From NCBI GenBank assembly GCA_964581605.1, contig CAZOPF010000034.1, positions 1-51,825 on the forward strand: a stretch of 51,825 nucleotides of DNA, written 5' to 3'. The notes beneath the pieces were generated by a model. That model was not told the DNA's origin and ran no database searches. It worked only from the letters and a program-made list of their open reading frames with translations. How positions within the stretch are numbered: position 1 is the stretch's first letter; the number at the start of each line of letters is the position of its first letter. This stretch comes from CAADGU01 sp964581605. GTDB taxonomy: Bacteria; Chloroflexota; Anaerolineae; Promineifilales; Promineifilaceae. Positions 7,969 to 17,777 of this stretch are shown here, piece after piece. Made by a program: the position numbers and the translations under genes.

Positions 7969-10704
7969 ATGACCCCACAGTGGCACCAAAAAGAGTTATC
8001 AACGATTCAAGCAGAACTGAATGTGCATTTGGAAAATGGCCTGACCCAGGCTGAGGCCACCCAACGATTGGCAACAGCCGGCCCCAATGAGTTGCAAGAA
8101 AAGGGGTGGAAAAGTCCCTGGCGCATCTTGTGGCAGCAAATCAGCAGCGTCATGGTGCTGATCCTGATCCTGGCGGCCGTTGTTTCTGCGTTTCTGGGCA
8201 AGGCCACCGAAGCGGCGGCTATTGCAGCCATCATTGTGCTGTTTGCCCTGCTTGGTTTTGTGCAAGAGTACCGCGCCGAACAGGCCATGGCCGCCTTAAA
8301 GCGGATGTCGGTGCCGGTGGTGCGGGCACGGCGCGACGGCCGTACCACCGAAATCTCGGCCCGCGAATTAGTGCCCGGTGATGTAGTGCTGCTGGAAGCG
8401 GGCAACATCGTGCCCGCCGACCTGCGCCTGGCCGAAAGCGCCAATTTGCGGATTCAAGAAGCGGCCTTGACCGGGGAATCGGAACCGGTGGAAAAGGAAA
8501 CGGCCGTGCTCGCCAAAGCGGACATCCCCATGGGTGACCGGGTCAACATGGCCTACATGGGCACAAACGTCACCTACGGCCGGGGTGTGGGCCTCGTCGT
8601 GGAAACAGGCATGAACACCCAATTGGGCAAAATCGCCACCCTCATCCAGGGTGTGGAAGAAGGGCCAACCCCCTTGCAGCAAAAGCTGGATCAGGTGGGC
8701 AAACTGCTGGCCGTTGTGGGCGTCATCGCCGCCGCGCTGGTGCTGGTGGTGGGTGTTTTGAGCGGGGAAGCGCTGGATGAAATGTTCCTGACGGCCGTGA
8801 GCGTGGCCGTTGCTGTGGTACCTGAAGGATTACCCGCCGTCGTCACCATCACCCTGGCGCTGGGGGCACAGCGCATGTTGCGCCGCCGCGCCCTCATTCG
8901 CAAACTGCCCGCCGTGGAAACGCTCGGCTCTGTCACCATCATCTGCACCGACAAAACCGGCACCCTCACCGAAAACCGCATGACTGTCACCCTCATTGAC
9001 GTGGCCGGGCACAGCCTGGAACTGGCGGGCACGGCCCATACGCCGCCCGTTTTGCAAACAATTGATGCACAATTTCTCGACCGCCAGCCCCCGGCCATTG
9101 GCGCGGCGCTGGCCATTGGGGCGCTGTGCAATGACGCCTCCCTGCAATCAGACCCGGACAGCGGTCGGTATCAGGCCGTGGGCGACCCCACCGAAGGGGC
9201 GCTGCTGGTGGCGGCAGCCCAGGCGAATGTGAATCTGGAAAGTTTACAAGAGGCTTTGCCCCGTGTGGCCGAATTGCCTTTTGATTCTGACCGTAAGCGG
9301 ATGACGACGGTACACCAATTGCCCACCGGGCGCGAAAGTCTGCCAACGGCCGTGCAAATTCTGGCCGGTCACACCCCTTATCTGGCCTTCACCAAAGGAG
9401 CGGTAGATGGGCTGCTGGATGTGTGTGACCGGGTGTGGGTAGACGGCCGTGCCCTGCCCCTGGACGATAACTGGCGGCAGCGCATTACCATTGCCAACGA
9501 GCAGATGGCCCAAAACGGGATGCGCGTCTTGGGCATGACGTTTCGCTGGCTGGAGGCCATTCCCGACGCCAAAGCTCTGCCCACGCTGGAAAGCAGCCTC
9601 ATCTTCCTGGGGCTGGTGGGCATGATTGATCCGCCGCGCCCGGAAGTGAAAACGGCCGTGCGCACCGCCCAAACTGCCGGTATTCGCCCTATCATGATCA
9701 CCGGCGACCACCCATTGACGGCCCGGTTTATTGCCTATGATCTGGGCATTTCGACGAACGGCCGTGTCAAAACAGGCGAAAATCTGAACCAGATGAGTCC
9801 GGCCGAACTGGCCCAAGCGGTGGCCGATGTCTCTGTTTTTGCGCGGGTGACACCCGAACACAAGCTGCGCATTGTGGAGGCTTTGCAGCAAAGCGGGCAC
9901 ATTGTGGCCATGACTGGCGACGGCGTGAACGATTCACCCGCGCTGAAAAAGGCGGATATCGGCGTGGCCATGGGCATTACCGGCACCGATGTCGCCAAAG
10001 AAGCGTCAGAGATGGTGCTGCTGGATGATAATTTCGCTACGATAGTGACGGCCGTTGAAGAAGGGCGCACCATCTATGACAACATTCGCCGCTTTGTGAA
10101 GTTCTCCATTGCCGGGAATGTGGGCAAAGTGGGCGTGATGCTTTTTGCCCCACTGCTGGGCATGACGGTGGCCCTGCTGCCGCTGCAACTACTCTGGCTC
10201 AACCTGCTCACCGATGGGCTGTTGGGGCTGGGGCTGGGTGTGGAACCGGCTGAGAAGGGAATTATGAAACGGCCGCCCCGCTCGCCCCAGGCCAGTCTGT
10301 TTAGCGAAGGGCTGGGCTGGCATGTGGTCTGGGTCGGCAGCCTGATTGCCATTATCGCTCTGGTGATCGGTTTCCTCTATTACGACCCGGCCAGCCAGAC
10401 CTGGCAGACGATGATTTTCACGACCCTGGCCTTTTTGCAGATTGGGCAGGCGTTTGCTTCCCGTTCTTCTCATGCCTCCATCTTCACTCTGGGGCTGCGC
10501 AGCAATCTCTCCCTCCTGCTGCTGGCATTGGTCACGTTTGGCCTGCAACTGATGGTTATTTATCTACCGGCGCTGGAACGTTTTTTCCAGGTAGATGCCC
10601 TGTCCCTGGCAGAACTGACGGTTTGTCTGGTGGCTGGCAGCCTGGCCCTGGTGGCTATTGAAATTGAAAAATGGTGGCTGCGGCGGCAGGCACAAGGACA
10701 ATAA
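7969..10704 (+). CDS. P2A-type cation-transporting ATPase (Ca2+-ATPase family)
   Basis: 911 residues, standard for the SERCA/PMR1-like P2A group. Domains in order: N-terminal cation-ATPase domain, TM1-2, actuator with TGES, TM4 with PEGLPAVVTITLALG (the Ca2+/Mn2+ site helix), phosphorylation motif DKTGTLT (Asp328), hinge TGDGVNDSPAL, and a C-terminal block of membrane segments. It pumps a divalent cation, most likely Ca2+ or Mn2+, out of the cytoplasm using ATP. Flanked by a terminator upstream and probably a single-gene unit. PacL/PMR1-like; the exact ion cannot be fixed from sequence alone. Confidence 0.95.
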   Translation: MTPQWHQKELSTIQAELNVHLENGLTQAEATQRLATAGPNELQEKGWKSPWRILWQQISSVMVLILILAAVVSAFLGKATEAAAIAAIIVLFALLGFVQEYRAEQAMAALKRMSVPVVRARRDGRTTEISARELVPGDVVLLEAGNIVPADLRLAESANLRIQEAALTGESEPVEKETAVLAKADIPMGDRVNMAYMGTNVTYGRGVGLVVETGMNTQLGKIATLIQGVEEGPTPLQQKLDQVGKLLAVVGVIAAALVLVVGVLSGEALDEMFLTAVSVAVAVVPEGLPAVVTITLALGAQRMLRRRALIRKLPAVETLGSVTIICTDKTGTLTENRMTVTLIDVAGHSLELAGTAHTPPVLQTIDAQFLDRQPPAIGAALAIGALCNDASLQSDPDSGRYQAVGDPTEGALLVAAAQANVNLESLQEALPRVAELPFDSDRKRMTTVHQLPTGRESLPTAVQILAGHTPYLAFTKGAVDGLLDVCDRVWVDGRALPLDDNWRQRITIANEQMAQNGMRVLGMTFRWLEAIPDAKALPTLESSLIFLGLVGMIDPPRPEVKTAVRTAQTAGIRPIMITGDHPLTARFIAYDLGISTNGRVKTGENLNQMSPAELAQAVADVSVFARVTPEHKLRIVEALQQSGHIVAMTGDGVNDSPALKKADIGVAMGITGTDVAKEASEMVLLDDNFATIVTAVEEGRTIYDNIRRFVKFSIAGNVGKVGVMLFAPLLGMTVALLPLQLLWLNLLTDGLLGLGLGVEPAEKGIMKRPPRSPQASLFSEGLGWHVVWVGSLIAIIALVIGFLYYDPASQTWQTMIFTTLAFLQIGQAFASRSSHASIFTLGLRSNLSLLLLALVTFGLQLMVIYLPALERFFQVDALSLAELTVCLVAGSLALVAIEIEKWWLRRQAQGQ

Positions 10705-10762
10705 GTCAGCCCCCGCAACCATCATGAGTACCTGCCCGTCATCCTCAGACCTGGATCGATGG

Positions 10763-10785
10763 CCGGGTTTTTGATACAAACCCGG
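10763..10785. repeat. CCGGGTTT/AAACCCGG hairpin
   Basis: Inverted repeat CCGGGTTT ... AAACCCGG with a 7-base loop, immediately upstream of the coiled-coil gene. A similar hairpin lies upstream of the aminotransferase (45497-45526), so this looks like a dispersed element. Confidence 0.6.
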
Positions 10786-10791
10786 TTGCCT

Positions 10792-11763
10792 ATGAACACC
10801 CGTGATGCGTTTGAGGAGCTGAATTTAGAGTTAATAGCCGCCCGCAAAGCGATCCTGGAACGGGATCGTATTTTGGACACAATGGCGGCTATTGATGTGG
10901 AACTACAGGTAAAACAGGCCGAACTGCCCACGCTGGAAGCACAGCGGCACAATGAATGGCTGGACGTGGCCGAACTGGAATCTGTAGGCGTAGCAACCAT
11001 CGTTTTCAGCGCATTGGGACGCCACGAACAGTTGTTGGCGCAGCAGCTACGAGAATATCTGGCAGCTAAAGTGGCCTTTGAACAGTGCCAGCAGCGCATC
11101 GCCGCGTTACAAAACAACCTGAACCGCCTGAATGAGCAGTTGATCACGCTGGCTGACTGCGAGGAAATCTACCAGGCGCGGCAGGAACAGCAAAAAGAGC
11201 TACTGCTTAATCTGGACACGGCCGAAGCCCAACAATTACAAATCCTCACCGAATCATTGGCGCAAAACGAGGTCATGTTGAAGGAGGTTGAGGAAGCGTT
11301 CGCACACGGCCGTGCCGCCCAAACCACCCTCACCACCATCCAAAAACGATTGTCTACCCTCCAGGTTTCCTCCATCAATTACACCCAACTACTGAACGCA
11401 CTGCTGCAAGATTCGCACCGGTCCCAAAGCGCGTTGGAATCGTTTGAACGTGAACTACAAGACATAGCCCAACCCTTTTGGCAAAACCATGACCCACAAC
11501 ACGTTGAACTGGCCGATTCCCCTTTCTCTTTTCTGGCGCTGGCGGCCCAACTATTAACGGCCGCCGACAATGCCACACGCCTTAAGCTGTGGCAGCAGCA
11601 TATGAACCGGCTGTTGACGCACGTGAACGGGTTGTTGGAGATGGTGGACGGCCGTGCCACCCATCTGCGCATCACCCTCGCCCAACAGCGCCAGGAACAG
11701 GCTACCCTCATCGAAACCATGTGGCAGCCAGATAAATTCCCCACAGAATTGCCAGACGCTTAA
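10792..11763 (+). CDS. coiled-coil protein of unknown function
   Basis: About 323 residues, rich in Gln, Glu, Leu and Ala with heptad periodicity over most of its length (for example residues 30-200). This predicts long antiparallel coiled coils. It has no signal peptide or membrane segment, so it is probably cytoplasmic. An alternative start at 10759 would be read through the upstream hairpin, so the ATG at 10792 (MNTRDAFEEL) is preferred. It follows the P-type ATPase by about 90 bp. No recognised domain; possibly a structural or SMC-hinge-less scaffold protein. Confidence 0.7.
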   Translation: MNTRDAFEELNLELIAARKAILERDRILDTMAAIDVELQVKQAELPTLEAQRHNEWLDVAELESVGVATIVFSALGRHEQLLAQQLREYLAAKVAFEQCQQRIAALQNNLNRLNEQLITLADCEEIYQARQEQQKELLLNLDTAEAQQLQILTESLAQNEVMLKEVEEAFAHGRAAQTTLTTIQKRLSTLQVSSINYTQLLNALLQDSHRSQSALESFERELQDIAQPFWQNHDPQHVELADSPFSFLALAAQLLTAADNATRLKLWQQHMNRLLTHVNGLLEMVDGRATHLRITLAQQRQEQATLIETMWQPDKFPTELPDA

Positions 11764-11912
11764 TTACCGCCTGTCAATCGTATCAATTGCACTCCCGAAT
11801 AAACGGCATCACGTTGGGTGAAGGGCGGGAGATATTTCTTATGCTGGTGGTATGAGAATGTTGGTCTGACATTCCAAATCCCTGGCAGATTGGAGATATA
11901 TAAATAAACATC

Positions 11913-13421
11913 ATGGTTCACTATCGTTTTGTCCTCTTATTGACCCTTCTATTCCTGTTCATTGGCTGCACACCCTCGCGTCCCACCGGTGATGCGGTGA
12001 TAGTAGAGGTGACACGCTCCACAGAAACACCGATTCCGCCCACGCCGACTGCGTTTGTCACCCAATCCCCTGTTGCCACGCCGACCATCACACCAACGCC
12101 TACACCAACGGCCACGGCTTCGCCCACACCAACGGCTTCGCCGATGCCGACGGCCTCGCCTACACCGACAGCTATCCTGCCCGACCCGGCCACGTTGGAG
12201 GTTATGACTGCCGACACCGTGAGTTCGCCCGACGGCCGTTGGCAAGCCATCTCCACCCAATCCGAAGCCATCGTCATCAACGAATCACCTGAATATTACG
12301 TGAGCCTGACCGTCACCGATGGCACAACGACCTGGACGCCTGTGGCGGAATGGCGCAGTTTTGGTTTAGGCCATATGTGGTCAGCAGCGTTCCAATGGTC
12401 TCAAGACGGCCGCACCCTTTACTACACCAACCTGGGGGGGATTGATGGCTGTTACTATTTCACAAACGGCACAGACCTCCACCGCCTCGATCTCACCAAT
12501 GGGAGCACCGTCGAGATTTTGCCCCAAGAACACACCCTCAACCTCTCCCTGTCAGCCGATGAATCCAACCTGGCTTATATTGACTATGATGGCACTGTCG
12601 TCTTGTTTGTTGTCCGTGATCTGGCAACGGGCGAGGAGCAGAGTGTAGCCATTTCGGAACCGGGGATATACGCTCAGGCAGGGCAAATATACAGGTCAGC
12701 GGATGGGGACACGCCTGCACTGAACGCAGTTGAAGTGGCCGTCCTCACCCTCATCTACGACATTTGCCTTCCCACCGAAAGCAGCAGCATTGTGCGCATC
12801 AACCTGGAAGATATGACCGCCACCACGCTCATCCCCCAAGATGACCGCCACCTGCAAATCCTCGACTGGCCCGACCCTGCGCAGCCAGAAATCCAGGTGA
12901 CTGATAAAGACGGCAACAGTTGGTTGCTCAATATAAATTCGGGCGAACTGACCTTATTGGACGCCACAATTTACACCAATAGAGAGCATGGCTACAGCCT
13001 CCACTATCCCAAAGAGTTGCATTTGTTAGACAATTTCGGTGTTGTAAGTGACCGTTATTTTTCAACTCACCCAGATGCCGGAAATCCACTTGAAATGGGT
13101 TCGGCTGGCTTTTGGGTCACAGTCACCTATGCCGCGAACCCAGATGGATTAACATTGAGCCAATGGGCCGACTTGCATCAGAAACCGGGCGAGGAACAAA
13201 CGTTAACGATTGCGGGAGAAACGGCCGTTCAAGTAATAGTAGATTTGGCGGCCGCCGGTGAACTACACGCCGGTTTTGCGATCACTACAATCATTGAGCA
13301 TGACGGGCAGATTTACACAATTGAGGGGATCGCACAAACGGCAGAGGCTTTTGCCCACTACTTGCCCGTTTACCAACAATTGCTCAATACATTTCAATTT
13401 TTAGAGGGGAATAGTGGATGA
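11913..13421 (+). CDS. lipoprotein with Thr/Pro linker and beta-propeller-like domain
   Basis: 502 residues. A signal peptide ends in a lipobox (LFIGC). A linker of TPT and ASPTP repeats (about residues 35-90) comes next. Then there is a TolB/WD40-like region with SPDGRW and SQDGRTLYY blade signatures and a C-terminal domain starting near YTNREHGYSLHYPKEL, like the PsbP-like tails of bacterial lipoproteins. It is predicted to be anchored outside the membrane. The stop overlaps the start of a second, broken lipoprotein gene (ATGA), so the two were co-translated. Ligand unknown. Confidence 0.8.
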   Translation: MVHYRFVLLLTLLFLFIGCTPSRPTGDAVIVEVTRSTETPIPPTPTAFVTQSPVATPTITPTPTPTATASPTPTASPMPTASPTPTAILPDPATLEVMTADTVSSPDGRWQAISTQSEAIVINESPEYYVSLTVTDGTTTWTPVAEWRSFGLGHMWSAAFQWSQDGRTLYYTNLGGIDGCYYFTNGTDLHRLDLTNGSTVEILPQEHTLNLSLSADESNLAYIDYDGTVVLFVVRDLATGEEQSVAISEPGIYAQAGQIYRSADGDTPALNAVEVAVLTLIYDICLPTESSSIVRINLEDMTATTLIPQDDRHLQILDWPDPAQPEIQVTDKDGNSWLLNINSGELTLLDATIYTNREHGYSLHYPKELHLLDNFGVVSDRYFSTHPDAGNPLEMGSAGFWVTVTYAANPDGLTLSQWADLHQKPGEEQTLTIAGETAVQVIVDLAAAGELHAGFAITTIIEHDGQIYTIEGIAQTAEAFAHYLPVYQQLLNTFQFLEGNSG

Positions 13422-13580
13422 AACGCTTAATTGTCACCCTATGGATACTTCTGTCTGCCTGTACCATTGAACCAGTACCGGATAGAAAATGGGCAGTTGG
13501 AACTGTTCACCAACCCCGGCGAGCGGCTGCTTTTTGTGCCCGTTGACGCTGAACTTGACACGCCCTATCCCTGTTGCTAG
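13418..13580 (+). pseudogene. frameshifted small lipoprotein gene
   Basis: ATG at 13418 overlaps the previous stop by 4 bp. The first frame encodes a signal peptide with lipobox (MKRLIVTLWILLSACTIEP) but hits TGA at 13544-13546. A different frame then carries a plausible protein end (IENGQLELFTNPGERLLF, then VPVDAELDT) to TAG at 13580. The frame change near 13466 shows a deletion or indel, so this is the remains of a second lipoprotein in the operon. Confidence 0.6.
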
Positions 13581-13620
13581 AGTTTGTCTCTATCAAGGCA
13601 AACTGGAGGACTGATTACCA

Positions 13621-14049
13621 ATGGCTGAAAAAACAATTGCCATAGATTTGCCCGAATCTACCTACCACAAACTGAAACGGGCGGCCGAACTCACCTACCG
13701 TTCTGTGGATGAAGTGTTGCGCTACACTATTGAGTCCAGCCTGCCCACACCACCGGACGCACCGCCGGAATTAGCCCGTGAACTGGCCGCCATGCACCTG
13801 TTTAGTGATGAGGCGCTGTGGGCGGCCGTGTCGCCTTCCCTCTCCGCAACCAAACAAACACGGCTGATGCAATTAAACCAGACGGCCACGCAACGAAATC
13901 TGACAACCGCTGAAACGGCCGAACACCAAGACCTGTTGGTCGCGTATTACCACTCCCTTTTGCGTCGCGCTCAGGCATTGGCTATCCTGGCCCAGCGTGG
14001 CCATCCGGTTGAATTAGACACTTTGCCCCTGCCTGAACTTCCCTCGTGA
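13621..14049 (+). CDS. ribbon-helix-helix-like protein paired with HNH nuclease
   Basis: 142 residues. The N-terminus (KTIAIDLPESTYHKLKRAA, then a DEVLRYTIE helix) resembles a CopG/Arc-type ribbon-helix-helix fold. The rest (about 60-142) is helical and unassigned. The stop overlaps the GTG start of the HNH gene by four bases, so translation is coupled. This pair architecture suggests a toxin-antitoxin-like or mobile nuclease module, but no direct evidence of function is visible. SD candidate: GGAGG about 10 bases before the ATG. Confidence 0.7.
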   Translation: MAEKTIAIDLPESTYHKLKRAAELTYRSVDEVLRYTIESSLPTPPDAPPELARELAAMHLFSDEALWAAVSPSLSATKQTRLMQLNQTATQRNLTTAETAEHQDLLVAYYHSLLRRAQALAILAQRGHPVELDTLPLPELPS

Positions 14050-14468
14050 CCGCTTTTGTCATTTCCCCAGAACTGCGCAACTTTGTGCGCCAACGCGCCG
14101 GGTATCGCTGCGAGTATTGCCAGACCCATGAACGCATCAGTGGGATTGCCTGTGAGATTGACCATATTGTGCCAATCAAATCAGGCGGCGAGAGTGTGCC
14201 GGATAATTTGTGCCTGGCGTGTTCGGCTTGCAACGGCCGTAAATGGGCCAAAACGGAAGGAACAGACCCACAAACCGGAGAGGGTGTCGCTCTCTACAAT
14301 CCACGTCAGCAAAGCTGGCACGAACATTTTGCCTGGGATGCAGACGGCCGTTACCTGCTTGGTTTAACGCCTTGTGGCCGGGCCACAATTGATGTCTTGC
14401 AGATGAACCATGAGCTAATCGTGGCCGCACGCAGCATTTGGGCACAGTTTGGCTTACATCCACATTAA
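14046..14468 (+). CDS. HNH endonuclease
   Basis: 140 residues. Classic treble-clef HNH: CxxC at Cys22/Cys25, the catalytic IDHIVP (Asp39-His40), then NLCLACSACNGRKW with zinc Cys59/Cys62 and the final Asn. It starts at GTG 14046 inside the previous gene's stop (GTGA). A metal-dependent DNA nuclease is expected. The C-terminal 60 residues (from LYNPRQQSW, then HEHFAWD) are typical of the group of small HNH proteins common in Cyanobacteria and Chloroflexota. Its partner is the ribbon-helix-helix-like protein upstream. Confidence 0.88.
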   Translation: MTAFVISPELRNFVRQRAGYRCEYCQTHERISGIACEIDHIVPIKSGGESVPDNLCLACSACNGRKWAKTEGTDPQTGEGVALYNPRQQSWHEHFAWDADGRYLLGLTPCGRATIDVLQMNHELIVAARSIWAQFGLHPH

Positions 14469-14492
14469 CCGTGCCACCCACCTGCTCACCAC

Positions 14493-14768
14493 TTGGTTCG
14501 ATTATTTACAAAGGTAAACAAAGTGATTGAAGGGTTATTAGAGAGCTTCTTGTTACTGGTGATAGGAATATCTTGCGTGAGGTGGTCACTTCTATTCGTT
14601 GGAATAATGGCAATTGCCTACACCACAAGAATCACTCGACAAGACACAACGCGAAAAGCCGTAAAATGGTTGTGTAGTTTTCTGATAGTTCTACTTGCGA
14701 TAATCGTCTTTTTTATGATTTACATCATACTGTTTCTGGACTTCGACGTCCCCTTGCCTGTGCTCTAA
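14493..14768 (+). CDS. small predicted membrane protein
   Basis: About 91 residues from a TTG start, with two hydrophobic segments (around residues 15-45 and 60-82). Base composition is more AT-rich than its neighbours. No homology is recognised and the start is uncertain (GTG at 14523 is an alternative). It lies between an HNH gene and a convergent C11 peptidase. Confidence 0.35.
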   Translation: MVRLFTKVNKVIEGLLESFLLLVIGISCVRWSLLFVGIMAIAYTTRITRQDTTRKAVKWLCSFLIVLLAIIVFFMIYIILFLDFDVPLPVL

Positions 14769-14776
14769 CAGTAACT

Positions 14777-17731
14777 TCACCGCAACGTCATATCGGCAAT
14801 CATCGTCAGGAAGGTGTTGGTAGCCAGGTCGTTGTAGCTCGCGGAGGGGGCCTCCGCCCAGGCGACCACCTCCTGCTCCCCTTCCACCCGCGCCATGATA
14901 AACCCCCACACGGTGCCCAACCCGGCTACATCATAGCTGAAGTCCACACGATGCCAGACGTACCCCGCCAGGGGGAAGAGCGTTGGCTCGCTGGCGCGGA
15001 AATTGTCTACCCCGGCGCCGGCGTCGCGCACGAGGGCGGCGACAACGGCCGCAGTATCGCGGCTGGCGGGCTGGGTACGCAGGGCGACGAACGTGTATTG
15101 CCCGGCGTTGAACCGTTCCCAGCCGTTGGCTTGCTGGTAGGTGAAGTTGGCGGGCTGGGCGACGCTGAATGTCTCCAGGTCTACGGTGGCCCATTGCCCC
15201 GGCTGTAGACCGACGCCCACGGTGCCGGATTCCCAGGTGTCAGCGATGGTGGCGGCTGTCTGCACGGTATGGCTCTCGTCTGTGCTACGGCCGTCCACAT
15301 CCACCACATACCCATTCCGGTTCGCATCTATAAAGGTCAGGAACACACCTGAATGGGCGACGCCCGCGGTGTTGGTATAGCCGTAAGCGGTGCTGAACGC
15401 CTGCCGCCCGTCTATAATCCGCGCTTCCTCAAAGAGAATGTCTACTGCCCCGAACTGTTGCAGGGTTTGTTGTTTCAGCGTTTCGGCCGTCACGCCATCG
15501 GCGAGTTGGGGATAGATGGTGATAAGGAGCTGCGTGTCGGTCAGTTGGCTGGCACTGTAGAGCAAGGTGTCTTCATAGCGGGGTTCGTGCCATGACTGGG
15601 GATAGAGGAAGCGGAAACCGAGATAGGGGTCGAGGTACGCCTGATAATCGGCCAGTTCCTCGCGGTTGGCAACGGTGAGATCGAGGAATTGCACGGCCGT
15701 ATCCCCCGCCACATTCTCCGCCACCATCCCCAACGAATAAAGACCGTCGGGCAGCGGCAGCCACTCGTAATAAAGCTGCCGGTTCTCATCAAAATAAACG
15801 CTGACCCCCGGCTCATGGCTAAACGCCGCGTTTGCCTCATAAAAGTCATAGAGCTGAAACTCATCCCCCGGCTGGGGCAGAATCTCCGCCGGAGCCTTGC
15901 TCTCATCTGACTGTACGGCCCACACCTTCACCAATGCGCCGGTGGCATGGTCAAAGACGAGATTGGCGTCCACAAACCCCTCTTCGTTGGCGCGACGCAG
16001 CCGTCCCTGCACGGTGAATTGGGTGCTGTCGGGCGTCGTCGGCCACATGACGACGTAATCGCCGTTGTTGTTGGCGTCGTAGAGATAGGTCACTTCGGTA
16101 TCCCAGATGAAGAAATCCTCATGCACCCCATCGCGCCACTCCTCAATCTGCGTGCCATCGGGCAGATAGGTCGGTTCGGGGATCAGATTATCATATTCAA
16201 CCAGCCGCCGACGGCCGTCCGCCCCATTTTGGGTCACCAACAGCCGCACCGCCTCAATATCTCGCCCCGCGACCTGAAATTCAATGAACGCCGGGTCTTG
16301 CACCCCCACCACTGCGTTCAGTTTGTTGTGCAATGTCAAGGTCGGGGGTGTCAGCGTCGTTTGCCCCACTTGATAGTAGCTTTGCAGGAAGGCATTCCAG
16401 TTCGGTAATTGGGTCACAGCACCATAGGCAGGGTCATAAAAATCGGCGCGGCGGGGAAAATAGACGGCCACCCCTTGACTGTTCTTGAAGCCGGGGCCAT
16501 GTTCACTGCTGATAACGGCATCGCTCACGGCCGTCATCACTCCTTCGGCCGCCAGTCGCACCGCTTCATTTGGGCTGCGCTGTGCGAGGATGCTGGCAAA
16601 GTGATGCAGGTCAACGGCCGCGTAATAATCCACATCCTCCGGGTACACACGGGCAAAACTCTCCGCCCCACTGCGGGCATCCCCAATTGCACTGGCAACG
16701 AAGGCCGGTTCTTGGGCCAGCGCCGCCGCCAATTGCTCCACGCTGTAGGTCAGGGCTGGTAGTTGGGCCAGATCAACGGCGGACATGGTGACAAAATCTT
16801 CGTTGGCCACGGCCGTGTAATGGCTGATGAAACCCTCGACCATCTGCGTCGCCAATTCACGGCCGTCCATCTGTGGCCGGGCATACAAACTGCGCAGCAG
16901 GCTCTCATAGTTCCAGCCCAGGCCAGGGGTCAACTCTTCCGAGGCGACGGCGATATGGGCATACGGCCGTAACGCATTGAACAAATCCAACTGCCCCATC
17001 AAACAGGCGTCAAATCCAATGATGTCTAATTGCCCAACTTCCTGTTGGCCCACTCCCGCCTGCACTTCTGCCAGCGCCCCGGCCACATCCGCCAGGCTCA
17101 GATTGTCATTAGCCTCAAATCCAGCCGCATCATTATCAAACGCCACCCCCTGCCAGCCCGCCCCATGATTCCATAAAACCAGCGCATATTGATTGGCCGG
17201 GTAATTTTGCACCCCCCAACGAATAAAGTCCGCCAGCACCGCCGGATCACCCATATTTTGCTCCCCCAACGTCAACAACGGCTCGGCGGTGATGAGAAAC
17301 GGGTCGGCGTCACCCACAATGCGATACCGGCGCGTGTCCGTCCAATCTCCTTGCTCCGCCGATTCACCAAAGGCGCGGTCCATTTGCACCAGCACCTGCA
17401 CCCGTTCGGAACTACCGGCCGCCTCCATCTCGTTCATATCCAGCAGCGCCGCCTGCTCCAGGTTATTGTCAGCCGCCATATACACCAGCACCGTCCAATC
17501 GGCCAGCGCCCCATCATGCGTCGCCGTCGGCAAGGGAGCGGAGGTTGCTGGTGGGGTAGGGGTGGCCAGCGCGGCCGTGGGTGTGGGCACCACAGCACTA
17601 CCTTCCATTGCCGCAATGGTGGATACGGGTTGAATGGGAGTGGGTACGGCCGTTTCTCCCCCCGGAATCTCGCACCCCGCCAGCAGCAGCAAGCTGGCAA
17701 ATGCCACAAATAAAGACATCCGATTTTTCAT
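14777..17731 (-). CDS. clostripain-family (C11) cysteine peptidase lipoprotein
   Basis: 984 residues from ATG 17731. Lipobox LLLLAGC (Cys20), a Thr/Pro linker (about 45-72), then the C11 catalytic domain: WTVLVYMAADNNLE near residue 79, catalytic His189 in LVLWNHGAGW and nucleophile Cys243 in GFDACLMG. These peptidases cleave after Arg/Lys and usually self-process. The long C-terminal part (about 520-984) holds beta-sandwich-like regions and a repeated PsbP-like domain (YLDPYLGFRFLYPQSW) resembling the tail of the lipoprotein at 11913. It should face outside the membrane. The open frame continues upstream to 17908, but the lipobox fixes the start. Confidence 0.92.
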   Translation of the reverse strand: MKNRMSLFVAFASLLLLAGCEIPGGETAVPTPIQPVSTIAAMEGSAVVPTPTAALATPTPPATSAPLPTATHDGALADWTVLVYMAADNNLEQAALLDMNEMEAAGSSERVQVLVQMDRAFGESAEQGDWTDTRRYRIVGDADPFLITAEPLLTLGEQNMGDPAVLADFIRWGVQNYPANQYALVLWNHGAGWQGVAFDNDAAGFEANDNLSLADVAGALAEVQAGVGQQEVGQLDIIGFDACLMGQLDLFNALRPYAHIAVASEELTPGLGWNYESLLRSLYARPQMDGRELATQMVEGFISHYTAVANEDFVTMSAVDLAQLPALTYSVEQLAAALAQEPAFVASAIGDARSGAESFARVYPEDVDYYAAVDLHHFASILAQRSPNEAVRLAAEGVMTAVSDAVISSEHGPGFKNSQGVAVYFPRRADFYDPAYGAVTQLPNWNAFLQSYYQVGQTTLTPPTLTLHNKLNAVVGVQDPAFIEFQVAGRDIEAVRLLVTQNGADGRRRLVEYDNLIPEPTYLPDGTQIEEWRDGVHEDFFIWDTEVTYLYDANNNGDYVVMWPTTPDSTQFTVQGRLRRANEEGFVDANLVFDHATGALVKVWAVQSDESKAPAEILPQPGDEFQLYDFYEANAAFSHEPGVSVYFDENRQLYYEWLPLPDGLYSLGMVAENVAGDTAVQFLDLTVANREELADYQAYLDPYLGFRFLYPQSWHEPRYEDTLLYSASQLTDTQLLITIYPQLADGVTAETLKQQTLQQFGAVDILFEEARIIDGRQAFSTAYGYTNTAGVAHSGVFLTFIDANRNGYVVDVDGRSTDESHTVQTAATIADTWESGTVGVGLQPGQWATVDLETFSVAQPANFTYQQANGWERFNAGQYTFVALRTQPASRDTAAVVAALVRDAGAGVDNFRASEPTLFPLAGYVWHRVDFSYDVAGLGTVWGFIMARVEGEQEVVAWAEAPSASYNDLATNTFLTMIADMTLR

Positions 17732-17777
17732 GATGCAGCCTTTGGTTGCCAAAATCAGATATCTTAATTGCCAATGC

